From NCBI RefSeq assembly GCF_000187895.1, contig NZ_DS990133.1, positions 186,001 to 250,000 of the forward strand: a DNA stretch of 64,000 bases, read 5' to 3'. This DNA comes from Phocaeicola plebeius DSM 17135. Its GTDB lineage: Bacteria > Bacteroidota > Bacteroidia > Bacteroidales > Bacteroidaceae. The translations under genes were made by a program, and so were the position numbers. A model generated the notes under the pieces. The model saw only the letters and a list, made by a program, of their open reading frames with translations, was not told the origin of the DNA and made no database searches. Below, one piece after another: positions 28,878 to 36,606 of this stretch. Position 1 is the first letter of the stretch, and the number at the start of each line of letters is the position of its first letter.

Positions 28878-29462
28878 TTATTTTTTCAATTTATAATAAA
28901 TACCCCTGCTTTCCAGTCTACGTTTCAGTTCAAAAGAGAAACGGCGCATGCAGGAATTCTTTTTACTCTTAGCCACATCCGCCGACTGATATCCCATCTG
29001 CTCTGCTATATCACTCATGCTCAATCTTTCCCAATAAAAGAGCTGTAATATCCGGTTACATACCGTATCACACTCATTAACCAACCTGCCAGCCTCTTCC
29101 AAAGCACTTTTCCAGTCTGTATCCGGCAAAAGTTCGCTTATCCATCCAGCAACAAGAGGACGTTCACTTTTCTTCTGAAGCTTCTTCAATACAAGATTTT
29201 TACCAATCCCCAATAAGTATGTCAAAAGCGAAGCATCCTGCTTCTGATATTTCCCAGTACGGATATTATCCATCATTAGCAGAAAGCTGTCATGATAAAT
29301 ATCTGATACCACATCTTCCTCAAGCTGGTACCGTTTCTGTATATAGCCAATAAACTGCCCTCTATACAAAGTATAAAGTTGCTCCATGCCCTTTTCTGAA
29401 AAAATATTCTCAGAAACAGACTGACTAGCACTTCGTTTTTTCCAATTAAACAGCAAACGCAT
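28878..29462 (-). CDS. ECF-type RNA polymerase sigma factor
   Basis: Protein of 194 residues. Region 2 is visible as VVSDIYHDSFLLMMDNI and TYLLGIGKNLVLKKLQ, and region 4 as CNRILQLFYWERLSMSDIAEQMGYQSADVAKSKK, with a helix-turn-helix. There is no region 1 or 3, so it is an extracytoplasmic-function sigma factor. It sits 11 bp after the caspase gene and 3 bp before the membrane protein that probably holds it inactive. Its regulon and promoter motif are unknown; the operon's own upstream region lacks a TAnnTTTG box, which would fit self-activation. Confidence 0.88.
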   Translation of the reverse strand: MRLLFNWKKRSASQSVSENIFSEKGMEQLYTLYRGQFIGYIQKRYQLEEDVVSDIYHDSFLLMMDNIRTGKYQKQDASLLTYLLGIGKNLVLKKLQKKSERPLVAGWISELLPDTDWKSALEEAGRLVNECDTVCNRILQLFYWERLSMSDIAEQMGYQSADVAKSKKNSCMRRFSFELKRRLESRGIYYKLKK

Positions 29463-29473
29463 GAATTCTAAAT

Positions 29474-30400
29474 TTAATGGATCACAGACAATACAAACCT
29501 CTCTTTTTCATCGCTACATTCCATATAAGGATGCTGCAATCTGGCCAATGCACTTGAAGGCAATTGCCGCATAGTCTTTTCAATTATCTTACACCAGTCT
29601 CCGGCCGTAAATGCCTGAGAATTCCGTGTGGCCACCTGCACAAAACTATAAGTCAATTTTCCATAATGACATCGAGATTTCCGACTATAATACTCATAAT
29701 TTGTTTCTTCCGGTTTACAAGCACTCAAGACCAATGCCGGAGCCAGATTGTCAAGCGGCTTCAATTTCAGACTTCGTTCCAGATGTGTTCCGGGTTTCGG
29801 ACAATATCCATCCGGAGCAAAAATCATATTGACACCACGTATAAACAAACCAGGTGTATACCTATTTGCAGTCCCGCTATGACAGGCATCCAAAAGCACA
29901 AAAACCTGTCCCGTTCTCCCGGCTTTATGCCTTAATCTATCAATCCAGCTACCCAGTTCATCATCACAAAGATGTTTCTCTCCCTCGTATACACTGGGAA
30001 GATACCAGCACAATGCATCATAAGGAATCAAAGCCTCATCCAATCCGTCTTCTTCATCCCCGTTCAAGTCCATCATCTGCTGCCCATGGCAAGAAAAATG
30101 CAAAAACAAATAATCGCCTGGAACTGTATTGTCACACAACTGTTGCAAAGACTTATCTATAGCTTCCTTTGTAGCCTTTTCATTTTTCAACAATATAATC
30201 TGACTATAATGATGCCTTCTCAATAATTCAGCTATCAATACCCCATCATTATCCCCATGAATATTCTCCCATCCCCCATCTGCCGGGTACTCACCAATAG
30301 CCACAATCAATGCTCTTCCTGTACGGGCATTAACAAGACTTCCCCATCCCCATACAAACATAAATAACACACAGAAAAAGCGGAAAAAACTCATATGCAT
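29474..30400 (-). CDS. Exported caspase-family (C14) peptidase
   Basis: Protein of 308 residues, first gene of the operon. A signal peptide (FFRFFCVLFMFVWGWGSLVNA) is followed directly by a caspase p20-like domain. That domain has the first strand RALIVAIGEY, the catalytic His in FLHFSCHGQQM and the catalytic Cys in FVLLDACHSGTANR. Conserved acidic residues (DLNGDEEDGLDEALIPYD) follow the His, as in metacaspase-like proteins. No repeat or effector domain is fused. Two ATG codons (30400, 30394) could serve as start. The paired CHAT protein downstream makes a proteolytic cascade plausible, but no substrate can be read from sequence. Confidence 0.88.
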   Translation of the reverse strand: MHMSFFRFFCVLFMFVWGWGSLVNARTGRALIVAIGEYPADGGWENIHGDNDGVLIAELLRRHHYSQIILLKNEKATKEAIDKSLQQLCDNTVPGDYLFLHFSCHGQQMMDLNGDEEDGLDEALIPYDALCWYLPSVYEGEKHLCDDELGSWIDRLRHKAGRTGQVFVLLDACHSGTANRYTPGLFIRGVNMIFAPDGYCPKPGTHLERSLKLKPLDNLAPALVLSACKPEETNYEYYSRKSRCHYGKLTYSFVQVATRNSQAFTAGDWCKIIEKTMRQLPSSALARLQHPYMECSDEKERFVLSVIH

Positions 30401-30559
30401 AAAAAAAGTGCAATTGTCCGTTTACCTTTTACTACTTTGATGGATAAAGATAAAAAAGATGTTTTGAATATTACTACTCAAAACACCTTTTTCTGCAAAC
30501 AAGGTTTTTGTCATTTGGTAACAATCTTGTTTTGAATGAGAGTAGCGATTATTTTAATT

Positions 30560-30567
30560 TAAATTTG
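30560..30567 (+). promoter_or_regulatory. -7 box TAAATTTG before the divergent unknown gene
   Basis: Exact TAnnTTTG match 15 bp before the start codon at 30582. The opposite strand of this 181-bp gap has no such box for the caspase operon. GTTTTGAAT occurs twice (30461-30469 and 30529-30537). Confidence 0.45.
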
Positions 30568-30581
30568 CAATATTAAAAAAC

Positions 30582-31166
30582 ATGGCCATGAATCGGAAAT
30601 TGAATATTTCATATTACACAGCAAAAAAGATGTTGATGGAATTGCTTGCCAATGATAAGTTGCTGGAAGATGAAGATATAAAAGAGATGCTGAAAGATAT
30701 GGCGTTACAGAAGGGGAAGACCGATACATGCTTTAAAGACACACCCATTGTCATAGACACACAATGCCGTCTGTTCTTTCCTATATATAGCGAAAAAGAA
30801 GTAAAAATGTCATATTTGCCCAAGACCGTATACATATTTTTCCTGCTACATCACACAGGAGTGGAGTTCAAAAATCTGGATAGTTACATGAAAGAACTAT
30901 ATCAGATTTACCAAATTGTATCTGAAGAAAAAAACATAGAAGCGGGGAAAATCAAAAGAAGCCTCAGCAATCTGGTGGCTCCGGGAAATAACCGAATCTA
31001 TGAAATCTGTTCTGTAGTACGGAGGAAATTATCGGAAATTCTTCCAACAGAACTTGTTGCGCAATATGCAATTACAGGAAAGTGGGGAGGACTACACAAA
31101 ATTGAAGTAGAACGTTCGCTTGTAGATATCAGACATAAAAAATTAAAGCAAATCGCATTTGAATAA
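30582..31166 (+). CDS. Unknown protein divergent from the caspase operon, possible DNA-binding domain
   Basis: Protein of 194 residues without signal peptide or membrane helix. The first ~75 residues are helical and charged. The second half (LPKTVYIFFLLHHTGVEFKN to AQYAITGKWGGLHKI) has the look of a winged-helix fold, ending like the wing of OmpR-type regulators (YAITGKWGGLHKIEV). From memory, similar C-terminal segments occur in uncharacterised Bacteroides proteins. It starts 182 bp from the caspase gene on the other strand and could regulate it; this is inference. I cannot name the family. Confidence 0.6.
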   Translation: MAMNRKLNISYYTAKKMLMELLANDKLLEDEDIKEMLKDMALQKGKTDTCFKDTPIVIDTQCRLFFPIYSEKEVKMSYLPKTVYIFFLLHHTGVEFKNLDSYMKELYQIYQIVSEEKNIEAGKIKRSLSNLVAPGNNRIYEICSVVRRKLSEILPTELVAQYAITGKWGGLHKIEVERSLVDIRHKKLKQIAFE

Positions 31167-31196
31167 TCATTATTGTTTCACATAAATATATTAAGT

Positions 31197-31616
31197 ATGA
31201 AAAAACTAACTATGATGCTAATAGCTGCATGTGGCATATTACTGGCTGCATGTTCGTCAAACACTCCGACCAACACCGTTGAGAAAGCATTTGATGCAAT
31301 GATTAAGGGAGATTATGAAACTTACGTCAGAAGTTTCTATGTAGAAGACAAGTCTGAGCCTGAAAAAGTAGAAAATGACATTCAGGATTTAGTCAAAATG
31401 ATACAACGAAATGCAGAAAATCACCCTGAAGAAAATATCAAGAGCTACGAAATTCTGAAAGAAGAATCAAGTAAAACCGGGAAATGGGTTCGGGTAGGCT
31501 ACAAGCTAATTTATCAAAACGGAAAAGAAACCACCTCTGATTTCTACCTGACAAAAGATGAGGACGGCAGCTGGAAAATACAGATGTTCGGTACTGATAA
31601 ATTAATGGAAGAATAA
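31197..31616 (+). CDS. Small exported lipoprotein, DUF4878/NTF2-like
   Basis: Lipoprotein of 139 residues with lipobox LLAACSS near residue 20. The mature part (NTVEKAFDAMIKGDYETYV, then SWKIQMF at the end) resembles DUF4878-type proteins, which have an NTF2-like fold. The start was set at MKKLTM because it gives the signal sequence. It follows the unknown gene by 30 bp and may be co-transcribed. No function is known. Confidence 0.75.
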   Translation: MKKLTMMLIAACGILLAACSSNTPTNTVEKAFDAMIKGDYETYVRSFYVEDKSEPEKVENDIQDLVKMIQRNAENHPEENIKSYEILKEESSKTGKWVRVGYKLIYQNGKETTSDFYLTKDEDGSWKIQMFGTDKLMEE

Positions 31617-31632
31617 GCTCATAACATAATAT

Positions 31633-31686
31633 AATAACGACACGGGGCTGACTCTATAAACCTAGAGTCAGCCCCGTGTCGTTATT
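31633..31686. terminator. Long perfect hairpin between convergent genes
   Basis: A perfect 23-bp stem (31633-31655 with 31664-31686) containing CGACACGGGGCTGACTC and an 8-base loop. It lies 16 bp after the small lipoprotein and 15 bp after the fimbrillin-like gene on the other strand. It probably ends both transcripts, although neither side has a strong T run. Confidence 0.75.
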
Positions 31687-31701
31687 AACCGAGCTATAGA
31701 A

Positions 31702-32565
31702 TCAACCTATGGTCAATTCACCATCTACTGTAACCTGGTCTTCCCAAGCACCAATAGAACCACTTTCTACGACAATGCTGTCACGACCCACTTTCAGAGT
31801 AATGGTACTTTTGGCACCTCCCTTCAAATTAAGCTGAGAAGTCCCCAGCTGCTGCAACAAATCACTCAGAAGCATCGTCTTTACCTCACCACCTACGGTG
31901 ATTTTCAAAGTAACATCAGCAGTCGGCTGTGGAACAAGGCAGAATGAAGCCTTAGTTCCAGTCACATTGTAATCTCCTTTTACAGATTTCACCTCCTTAA
32001 TTACTCCCTGAGAAGCATCCACAACACACGTAGTTTTTGCATTCAACGAAAGAGTCAGACTCTTCAAATCATCAGCAGAATAACCATCACCAGCTGTAAA
32101 AGACAAGTCAAGACAATGTAAGGCATGATTAAAAGTCAAACGAATCGCCTCCGCTGTCCCTACCGTTACAGTCTGTGCCGCAGAAAGAAGCAAATCTCCA
32201 TTCACAGCTGTTAACGTATTAAAATCAAAAGTTCCTTCCTGTGACACAGTCTGCTTGGGATAGCAAGCAGATAATTTTATCTGCCCGGTAATTCCTGCCG
32301 GATTAAGCATTCCCCAAGTAAGCCCATCTTCCTGATAAGCATAATCCAGAGATGGGTTATTCTCTACGCAAAGCGTCATCACATCACCTTTGGTAAAAGT
32401 ACCACTTCCATCCTCCCCTAACTCTGGAGCACGAGATTGAGAAGATACGTCAGCCACAATTGTAACCGACTGACTGATGGCATCATTGGGGACTTCATTC
32501 GTGGTACACGAGGCTGTTACTAAAGCAGCAGCCATAAATGCATAAAAACTGTTTTTGTTCATCAT
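31702..32565 (-). CDS. Fimbrillin-family (Mfa/FimA-like) lipoprotein
   Basis: Exported lipoprotein of 287 residues with lipobox VTASC near residue 20. The pattern of the mature part matches fimbrillin-like proteins of Bacteroidales: SQSRAPELGEDGSGTFTKGDVMTL at the start, FNHALHCLDLSF in the middle, and a C-terminal YTV-like ending (GAWEDQVTVDGELTIG). These are fimbrial subunits or surface proteins. No other fimbrial gene is adjacent, so it may be an orphan. The 250 bp upstream is AT-rich and no clear TAnnTTTG box was seen there. Confidence 0.8.
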   Translation of the reverse strand: MMNKNSFYAFMAAALVTASCTTNEVPNDAISQSVTIVADVSSQSRAPELGEDGSGTFTKGDVMTLCVENNPSLDYAYQEDGLTWGMLNPAGITGQIKLSACYPKQTVSQEGTFDFNTLTAVNGDLLLSAAQTVTVGTAEAIRLTFNHALHCLDLSFTAGDGYSADDLKSLTLSLNAKTTCVVDASQGVIKEVKSVKGDYNVTGTKASFCLVPQPTADVTLKITVGGEVKTMLLSDLLQQLGTSQLNLKGGAKSTITLKVGRDSIVVESGSIGAWEDQVTVDGELTIG

Positions 32566-32815
32566 ATCTTTTTGTTTTTCCTGTTTTTACCTTAAAAAAT
32601 ATCTTATGATATCTCACTACTCTTGAAATACACATTATAAGCATTCCAATAATCAGTACCTGATAAATAGAATACGACTCATATCTACATTTAGTATTTA
32701 CACCAGAATAGAAGACTTTGTTCAAATGATACCATAAAGAAACCGTATTTTTCTACTTTTTTCACCAAAAAAGAAACTAAAACAATAGATTACATTACAA
32801 ATAAACTTTAGAATC

Positions 32816-33577
32816 TTATTTTTTTCGGGAACAAATCGTTCCTGTGGCCTGATATGTGGGCATCACCAGCACCTCTGCTATCTGTACATGAGCTGGAGCA
32901 GATGCCGCATAATACACTACCTCAGCAATATCATCCCCCGTCAACGGACGAATTCCTTCATACACGGCATCAGCCTTCTCTTTATCTCCACGGAAACGAA
33001 CCACAGAGAAATTGGTTTCTACCATACCAGGTTTCACATTTGTCACACGCAAGGGGGTATCAACCAAGTCAATACGCAACCCGTCAGAAAGTGCCTTTAC
33101 CGCCGCTTTAGTGGCACAATACACACTGCCACCCGCATAAGCCGCATCTCCCGCAATGGAACCTATATTGATAATATGTCCGCATCCACGTGCCACCATA
33201 CCCGGCACAATCATCCGCGTCATAGCCAGTAAAGCTTTGATATTGGTGTCAATCACCACATCCCATTCATCAAGGGAGCCCTCATGTTCCTTGTCCATTC
33301 CAATGACCAGTCCGGCATTATTCACCAGCACGTCAATCTCTTTCCATTTTCCCTCTAAAGAGTCTACCGCCTGACGCATTGCCTCACGGTTACGCACATC
33401 AAAAGGTAAAGTAAGCACCTCTACTCCTTGCGCAGCCAACTCTTGTTTCAGACTCTCTAATTTTTCGATATTTCTTCCGTTCAATATTAAGTTACTACCC
33501 ATGGCGGCAAACTTCCGCGCACATCCTTCACCGATGCCACTTGTAGCACCTGTAATAAAAACCAGCTTTCCTTTCAT
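32816..33577 (-). CDS. Short-chain dehydrogenase, YdfG-like
   Basis: NAD(P)-dependent oxidoreductase of 253 residues. The cofactor motif is ITGATSGIGEGCAR, with an Arg (LNGRNIEKLE) after the second strand, which favours NADP(H). The NAG motif is VLVNNAGLV, the catalytic Ser is in INIGSIAGD, and Tyr and Lys are in VYCATKAAVKAL. The subfamily feature HIQIAEVLVMPTYQA (here HVQIAEVLVMPTYQ) matches YdfG-type 3-hydroxy-acid or serine dehydrogenases. The substrate is not certain. Confidence 0.92.
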   Translation of the reverse strand: MKGKLVFITGATSGIGEGCARKFAAMGSNLILNGRNIEKLESLKQELAAQGVEVLTLPFDVRNREAMRQAVDSLEGKWKEIDVLVNNAGLVIGMDKEHEGSLDEWDVVIDTNIKALLAMTRMIVPGMVARGCGHIINIGSIAGDAAYAGGSVYCATKAAVKALSDGLRIDLVDTPLRVTNVKPGMVETNFSVVRFRGDKEKADAVYEGIRPLTGDDIAEVVYYAASAPAHVQIAEVLVMPTYQATGTICSRKK

Positions 33578-33607
33578 ACATTCAATTTTATTTCCTGATT
33601 CATTAAT

Positions 33608-33841
33608 TTATTTTCCACTCTTAAAAGCACTCAGCACCGCAAGGCCTTTTTCTGCATCCTCTTCCCTTATCATCACCTGTATCTGCTGAGCCGCCATCAC
33701 AACAGGCCCATAACCACTACGCAGAGTATTGACTAAAAAGCAATCTATCCCTTCACTTTTCAAGATGCTCTCCAATAACTGACACTCCCACAACTCTCCA
33801 CGATACAATTCTACTATTCGGCTCTGATTCATCGTATTCAT
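33608..33841 (-). CDS. DUF2007-family small protein
   Basis: Protein of 77 residues without signal peptide. It resembles DUF2007 (putative signal-transducing) proteins: IVELYRGELWECQLLESILKSEGIDCFL and IQVMIREEDAEKGLAVL. An exact -7 box (TATATTTG on the minus strand, 33855-33862) lies just upstream. Function unknown. Confidence 0.75.
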   Translation of the reverse strand: MNTMNQSRIVELYRGELWECQLLESILKSEGIDCFLVNTLRSGYGPVVMAAQQIQVMIREEDAEKGLAVLSAFKSGK

Positions 33842-33934
33842 TTTTTATGATATGCAAATATAAAAAAGCATTCTGACAAAATCAGCTCTGCATTCATTCT
33901 TTCATTTTTATTCGCTAAATATCGTGATATTATT

Positions 33935-33942
33935 TATCTTTG
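33935..33942 (+). promoter_or_regulatory. -7 box TATCTTTG before slyD
   Basis: Exact TAnnTTTG match 38 bp before the start codon. Confidence 0.5.
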
Positions 33943-33979
33943 CGGCTGATAACTATTAATGCACATTTAAATTTTAAAC

Positions 33980-34570
33980 ATGGAAAATAAATACATCACA
34001 GTAGCATATAAACTTTATGCGGTAACAGACGGAGAAAAAGAATTGCGCGAAGAAGCTCCTGCAAGCCATCCCTTCCAATTTATCTCAGGAATAGGTTATA
34101 CCCTGGAACGCTTCGAAAAAGAAATTCTGGCACTGAAAAAGGGTGACAACTTCAACTTTACAATTCCTTGTGCTGAAGCATACGGCGAAAGAGACGAAGA
34201 CAACGTACGCCAGGTGCCCAAGTCTATGTTCTGCGGTCCGGATGGAAAATTCGATAGCGACAACATCTTCGAAGGCAACATCATCATGCTGAACGATGCA
34301 GAAGGTCATCAGTTCTATGCCAACGTAGGTGAAATCACTGAAGATAAAGTGGTGCTCGACCTGAACCACCCGCATGCTGGCAAAGACCTGATTTTTGAAG
34401 GTACCGTAATGGAAATGCGTGATGCCACCAACAAGGAAATGGAAAGCATCCTCAAACTGATGAGCGGTGAAGGTTGCGGATGCGGCTGTGACAGCTGTGG
34501 AGGCGGATGCGGCGAACACGAAGCTGAAGAAGACGGTTGCTGCGGTGGCGGTTGCGAACATTGTCACTAA
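33980..34570 (+). CDS. slyD: SlyD-like FKBP peptidyl-prolyl isomerase with Cys/His-rich tail
   Basis: Cytoplasmic prolyl isomerase/chaperone of 196 residues. The FKBP domain shows the SlyD pattern (FISGIGYTLERFEKEILALKKGD, PCAEAYGERDEDNV) interrupted by the insert-in-flap domain (ANVGEITEDKVVLDLNHPHAGKDLIFEGTV). The last ~40 residues carry more than ten cysteines and several histidines. SlyD proteins use such tails to bind Ni2+ and other metals and, in some species, to help hydrogenase maturation; no hydrogenase gene is present here. A terminator follows. Confidence 0.92.
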   Translation: MENKYITVAYKLYAVTDGEKELREEAPASHPFQFISGIGYTLERFEKEILALKKGDNFNFTIPCAEAYGERDEDNVRQVPKSMFCGPDGKFDSDNIFEGNIIMLNDAEGHQFYANVGEITEDKVVLDLNHPHAGKDLIFEGTVMEMRDATNKEMESILKLMSGEGCGCGCDSCGGGCGEHEAEEDGCCGGGCEHCH

Positions 34571-34592
34571 TAATCAAATCTTTGCTTAACAT

Positions 34593-34624
34593 AAAAAAGA
34601 AGACGGCATGTTCCGTCTTCTTTC
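34593..34624 (+). terminator. slyD terminator
   Basis: Stem AAAGAAGACGG / CCGTCTTCTTT with a 6-base loop and a T-rich tail, 22 bp after the slyD stop. Confidence 0.85.
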
Positions 34625-34653
34625 TTTTTCTACCTTTCTAATTCTGCTTTTAC

Positions 34654-35508
34654 ATGATTCTCATAGCCGATAGCGGAGCTACCAAAACCGACTGGTGCTT
34701 CGGAACTACTTTACATGATTGCCAACTTGTTCATACCGAAGGTATCAACCCTTTTCATCTGACAGAAGAGAAAATAAAACAGATTATTCAGGAAAGCCTG
34801 CTTGCACAACTGCCTTTTCCACAAGAAGAAGTGAAAGCCATTTTCTTTTATGGGGCTGGCTGTACCCCTGAAAAAGCCGGCAAACTTTCCGGTTTGCTTG
34901 CTGAAGTATTCTCACACGCAAGTATCCAGGTAGAAAGCGATTTGCTTGGAGCTGCCCGGGCATTGTGCAAGCATCAGCCAGGAATTGCCTGCATACTAGG
35001 AACGGGAGCAAACTCCTGCTTGTACGATGGGCAACGAATCACGCATAACACTCCTCCATTAGGATATATTTTAGGAGATGAAGGAAGCGGAGCCTATTTA
35101 GGAAAACGATTTGTAGGCGACTGCATCAAGCAACAGTTACCTTCCAATCTGCTGGAAGGCTTATTGAAGGAATATAACCTGACCGTAGCAGACATTTTAG
35201 ATAAAGTGTACAGACAGCCGCAAGGCAACCGTTTTCTGGCCAGTCTTACACCTTATATATATAAGCATAAAAACCTGCCGGAAGTCCAGCAGTTCCTGAC
35301 CGACTGCTTCAGCGATTTTTTCCGTCGCAACATACTTTCTTATCCGGGACATGCCCAGGTTCCGGTCTCTTTTGTAGGTTCCATTGCATGGTTCTTCCAA
35401 CATGAACTAAAGGAAACAGCCCTAAAATTCAACCTTCATACGGGCATTTTCATTCAGTCTCCCATACAAGAATTGAAGGGTTTTCACCTCCCTGAAAAAA
35501 CGCTTTGA
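34654..35508 (+). CDS. BadF/BadG-type ATPase, N-acetylglucosamine-kinase-like
   Basis: Cytoplasmic sugar-kinase-fold protein of 284 residues. The ATPase motifs are ADSGATKTDW (phosphate 1) and ILGTGANSCLYDG (phosphate 2), with GDEGSGAYLGKR after it, as in eukaryote-type GlcNAc kinases. It could phosphorylate amino sugars released by enzymes such as the GH20 at 5792, but the two are far apart. The last four codons and the stop lie within the first unit of repeat array B, so the C-terminus (EKTL) is partly repeat-encoded. Confidence 0.88.
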   Translation: MILIADSGATKTDWCFGTTLHDCQLVHTEGINPFHLTEEKIKQIIQESLLAQLPFPQEEVKAIFFYGAGCTPEKAGKLSGLLAEVFSHASIQVESDLLGAARALCKHQPGIACILGTGANSCLYDGQRITHNTPPLGYILGDEGSGAYLGKRFVGDCIKQQLPSNLLEGLLKEYNLTVADILDKVYRQPQGNRFLASLTPYIYKHKNLPEVQQFLTDCFSDFFRRNILSYPGHAQVPVSFVGSIAWFFQHELKETALKFNLHTGIFIQSPIQELKGFHLPEKTL

Positions 35509-35607
35509 CGTTTACTGTCAAACACAAGTACATTCTCATTCAAACGCCTTTGTGTTTCACTTAAAACGCAAAGGCGTTTGAGTTAAAACGTAAAAGAGTT
35601 TTTCAAT
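35498..35607. repeat. Array B: five degenerate palindromes at exact 22-bp spacing
   Basis: Units begin at 35498, 35520, 35542, 35564 and 35586. The 16-bp cores match array A: AAACGCTTTGACGTTT, a decayed unit, AAACGCCTTTGTGTTT, AAACGCAAAGGCGTTT and a partly decayed last unit. The fourth core is identical to the last core of array A. The stretch around the third-fourth junction (GTGTTTCACTTAAAACGCA) differs by one base from the matching junction in array A. It lies between two plus-strand genes and overlaps the end of the first. Confidence 0.9.
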
Positions 35608-35702
35608 CTATAATAAAGACAGGGAAAATTCATTGGAAAATCCAATAATTTTCAATACCTTGCACTCAGATTCCGAATATCTAACTATAAATAAAAATCA
35701 TC

Positions 35703-36407
35703 ATGAAGAACTTTAGAATCGAAGCCATTATTCTGGCCATCGGCCTACTGCTATTAGGCGTATTCATCGAAAAAGGATTCAGTAAGTTTGCAGAAAAAGA
35801 CCGTAGTGTCACCGTAAAAGGCCTGGCCGAAATAGAAGTCCCAGCCAATAAAGTAACCTGGCCACTAGTGTACAAAAGCCTGGGAAATGATTTGGGAAGA
35901 TTGTACGACGACATCAAGCGTTCCAATCAGACCATCACCGGTTTCTTGAAAGAAAAAGGACTGACAGAACAGGAAATCAGCGTGAATGCCCCGGAAATCA
36001 TCGACCTGGCTGCCGAACGTTATGGCAACAACCAGAATCCGGCCAACCGCTACAATGTGACTACAGTCATCACCGTTACTTCCGACAAGGTAGATTTGAT
36101 ACGGGGACTTATCAGTGAGCAGGGAGAACTGCTAAAAAGAGGCATCGCCATCACTTCTGGAGAATACCAGTACAAAGTACAGTATGAATATACTGATTTA
36201 AACAAGGTAAAACCGCAGATGATTGAAGAAGCCACCAAAAACGCACGCGAAGCAGCCGAAAAGTTTGCCAAAGATTCCGGCAGTAACCTCGGCAAAATCC
36301 GTCAGGCCAATCAGGGGCAGTTCAGCATTACCGACCGCGACCCGAATACCCCTTATATCAAGAAGATACGCGTAGTCACCACCATAGACTATTCACTTGA
36401 AAACTAA
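35703..36407 (+). CDS. SIMPL-domain protein
   Basis: Protein of 234 residues with one N-terminal membrane or signal segment (IEAIILAIGLLLLGVFI), so it faces the periplasm. The rest is a SIMPL/DUF541 (oxidative-stress-defence-like) domain: RSVTVKGLAEIEVPANKVTW, SDKVDLIRGLISEQGELLKRG, and ARNAREAAEKFAKDSGSNLGKI-like segment near the end. The function of the family is poorly known. A terminator follows. Confidence 0.85.
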   Translation: MKNFRIEAIILAIGLLLLGVFIEKGFSKFAEKDRSVTVKGLAEIEVPANKVTWPLVYKSLGNDLGRLYDDIKRSNQTITGFLKEKGLTEQEISVNAPEIIDLAAERYGNNQNPANRYNVTTVITVTSDKVDLIRGLISEQGELLKRGIAITSGEYQYKVQYEYTDLNKVKPQMIEEATKNAREAAEKFAKDSGSNLGKIRQANQGQFSITDRDPNTPYIKKIRVVTTIDYSLEN

Positions 36408-36428
36408 CAGAAAATCCAAAAAACTTAT

Positions 36429-36473
36429 AAAAAACCGGAAAAACCTCCCATATGGAGCCTTTTTCCGGTTTTT
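36429..36473 (+). terminator. Terminator after the SIMPL gene
   Basis: Imperfect stem of about 18 bp (AAAAACCGGAAAAACCTCC / GGAGCCTTTTTCCGG plus T run) with a 5-base loop. Confidence 0.85.
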
Positions 36474-36531
36474 CTATTTTTCTTCCTCCTAAAAAATGCA
36501 GGCAAGCCTTTTAATATTCAGGATTTTATTA

Positions 36532-36539
36532 TACCTTTG
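36532..36539 (+). promoter_or_regulatory. -7 box TACCTTTG before rpsA
   Basis: Exact match; a weak -33 (CTTTT) lies about 20 bp upstream. The leader to the start codon is about 60 bases and AT-rich. Confidence 0.6.
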
Positions 36540-36606
36540 CAGCCGATTTATATAAACAATATAAAGTCTAACACAATTAGTTATTTAAAAACAATTTTTT
36601 TATTTA

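Noticed and set aside
25735..30400. CRISPR-linked caspase/CHAT effector system
   Set aside because: There are no Cas genes or arrays, and both proteases carry export signals, unlike the cytoplasmic Cas-linked CHAT proteins.
35498..35607. Array B as an ordinary rho-independent terminator of the BadF-type gene
   Set aside because: One hairpin with a T run would suffice. Five units in exact 22-bp phase, one overlapping the gene end, are not explained by termination.
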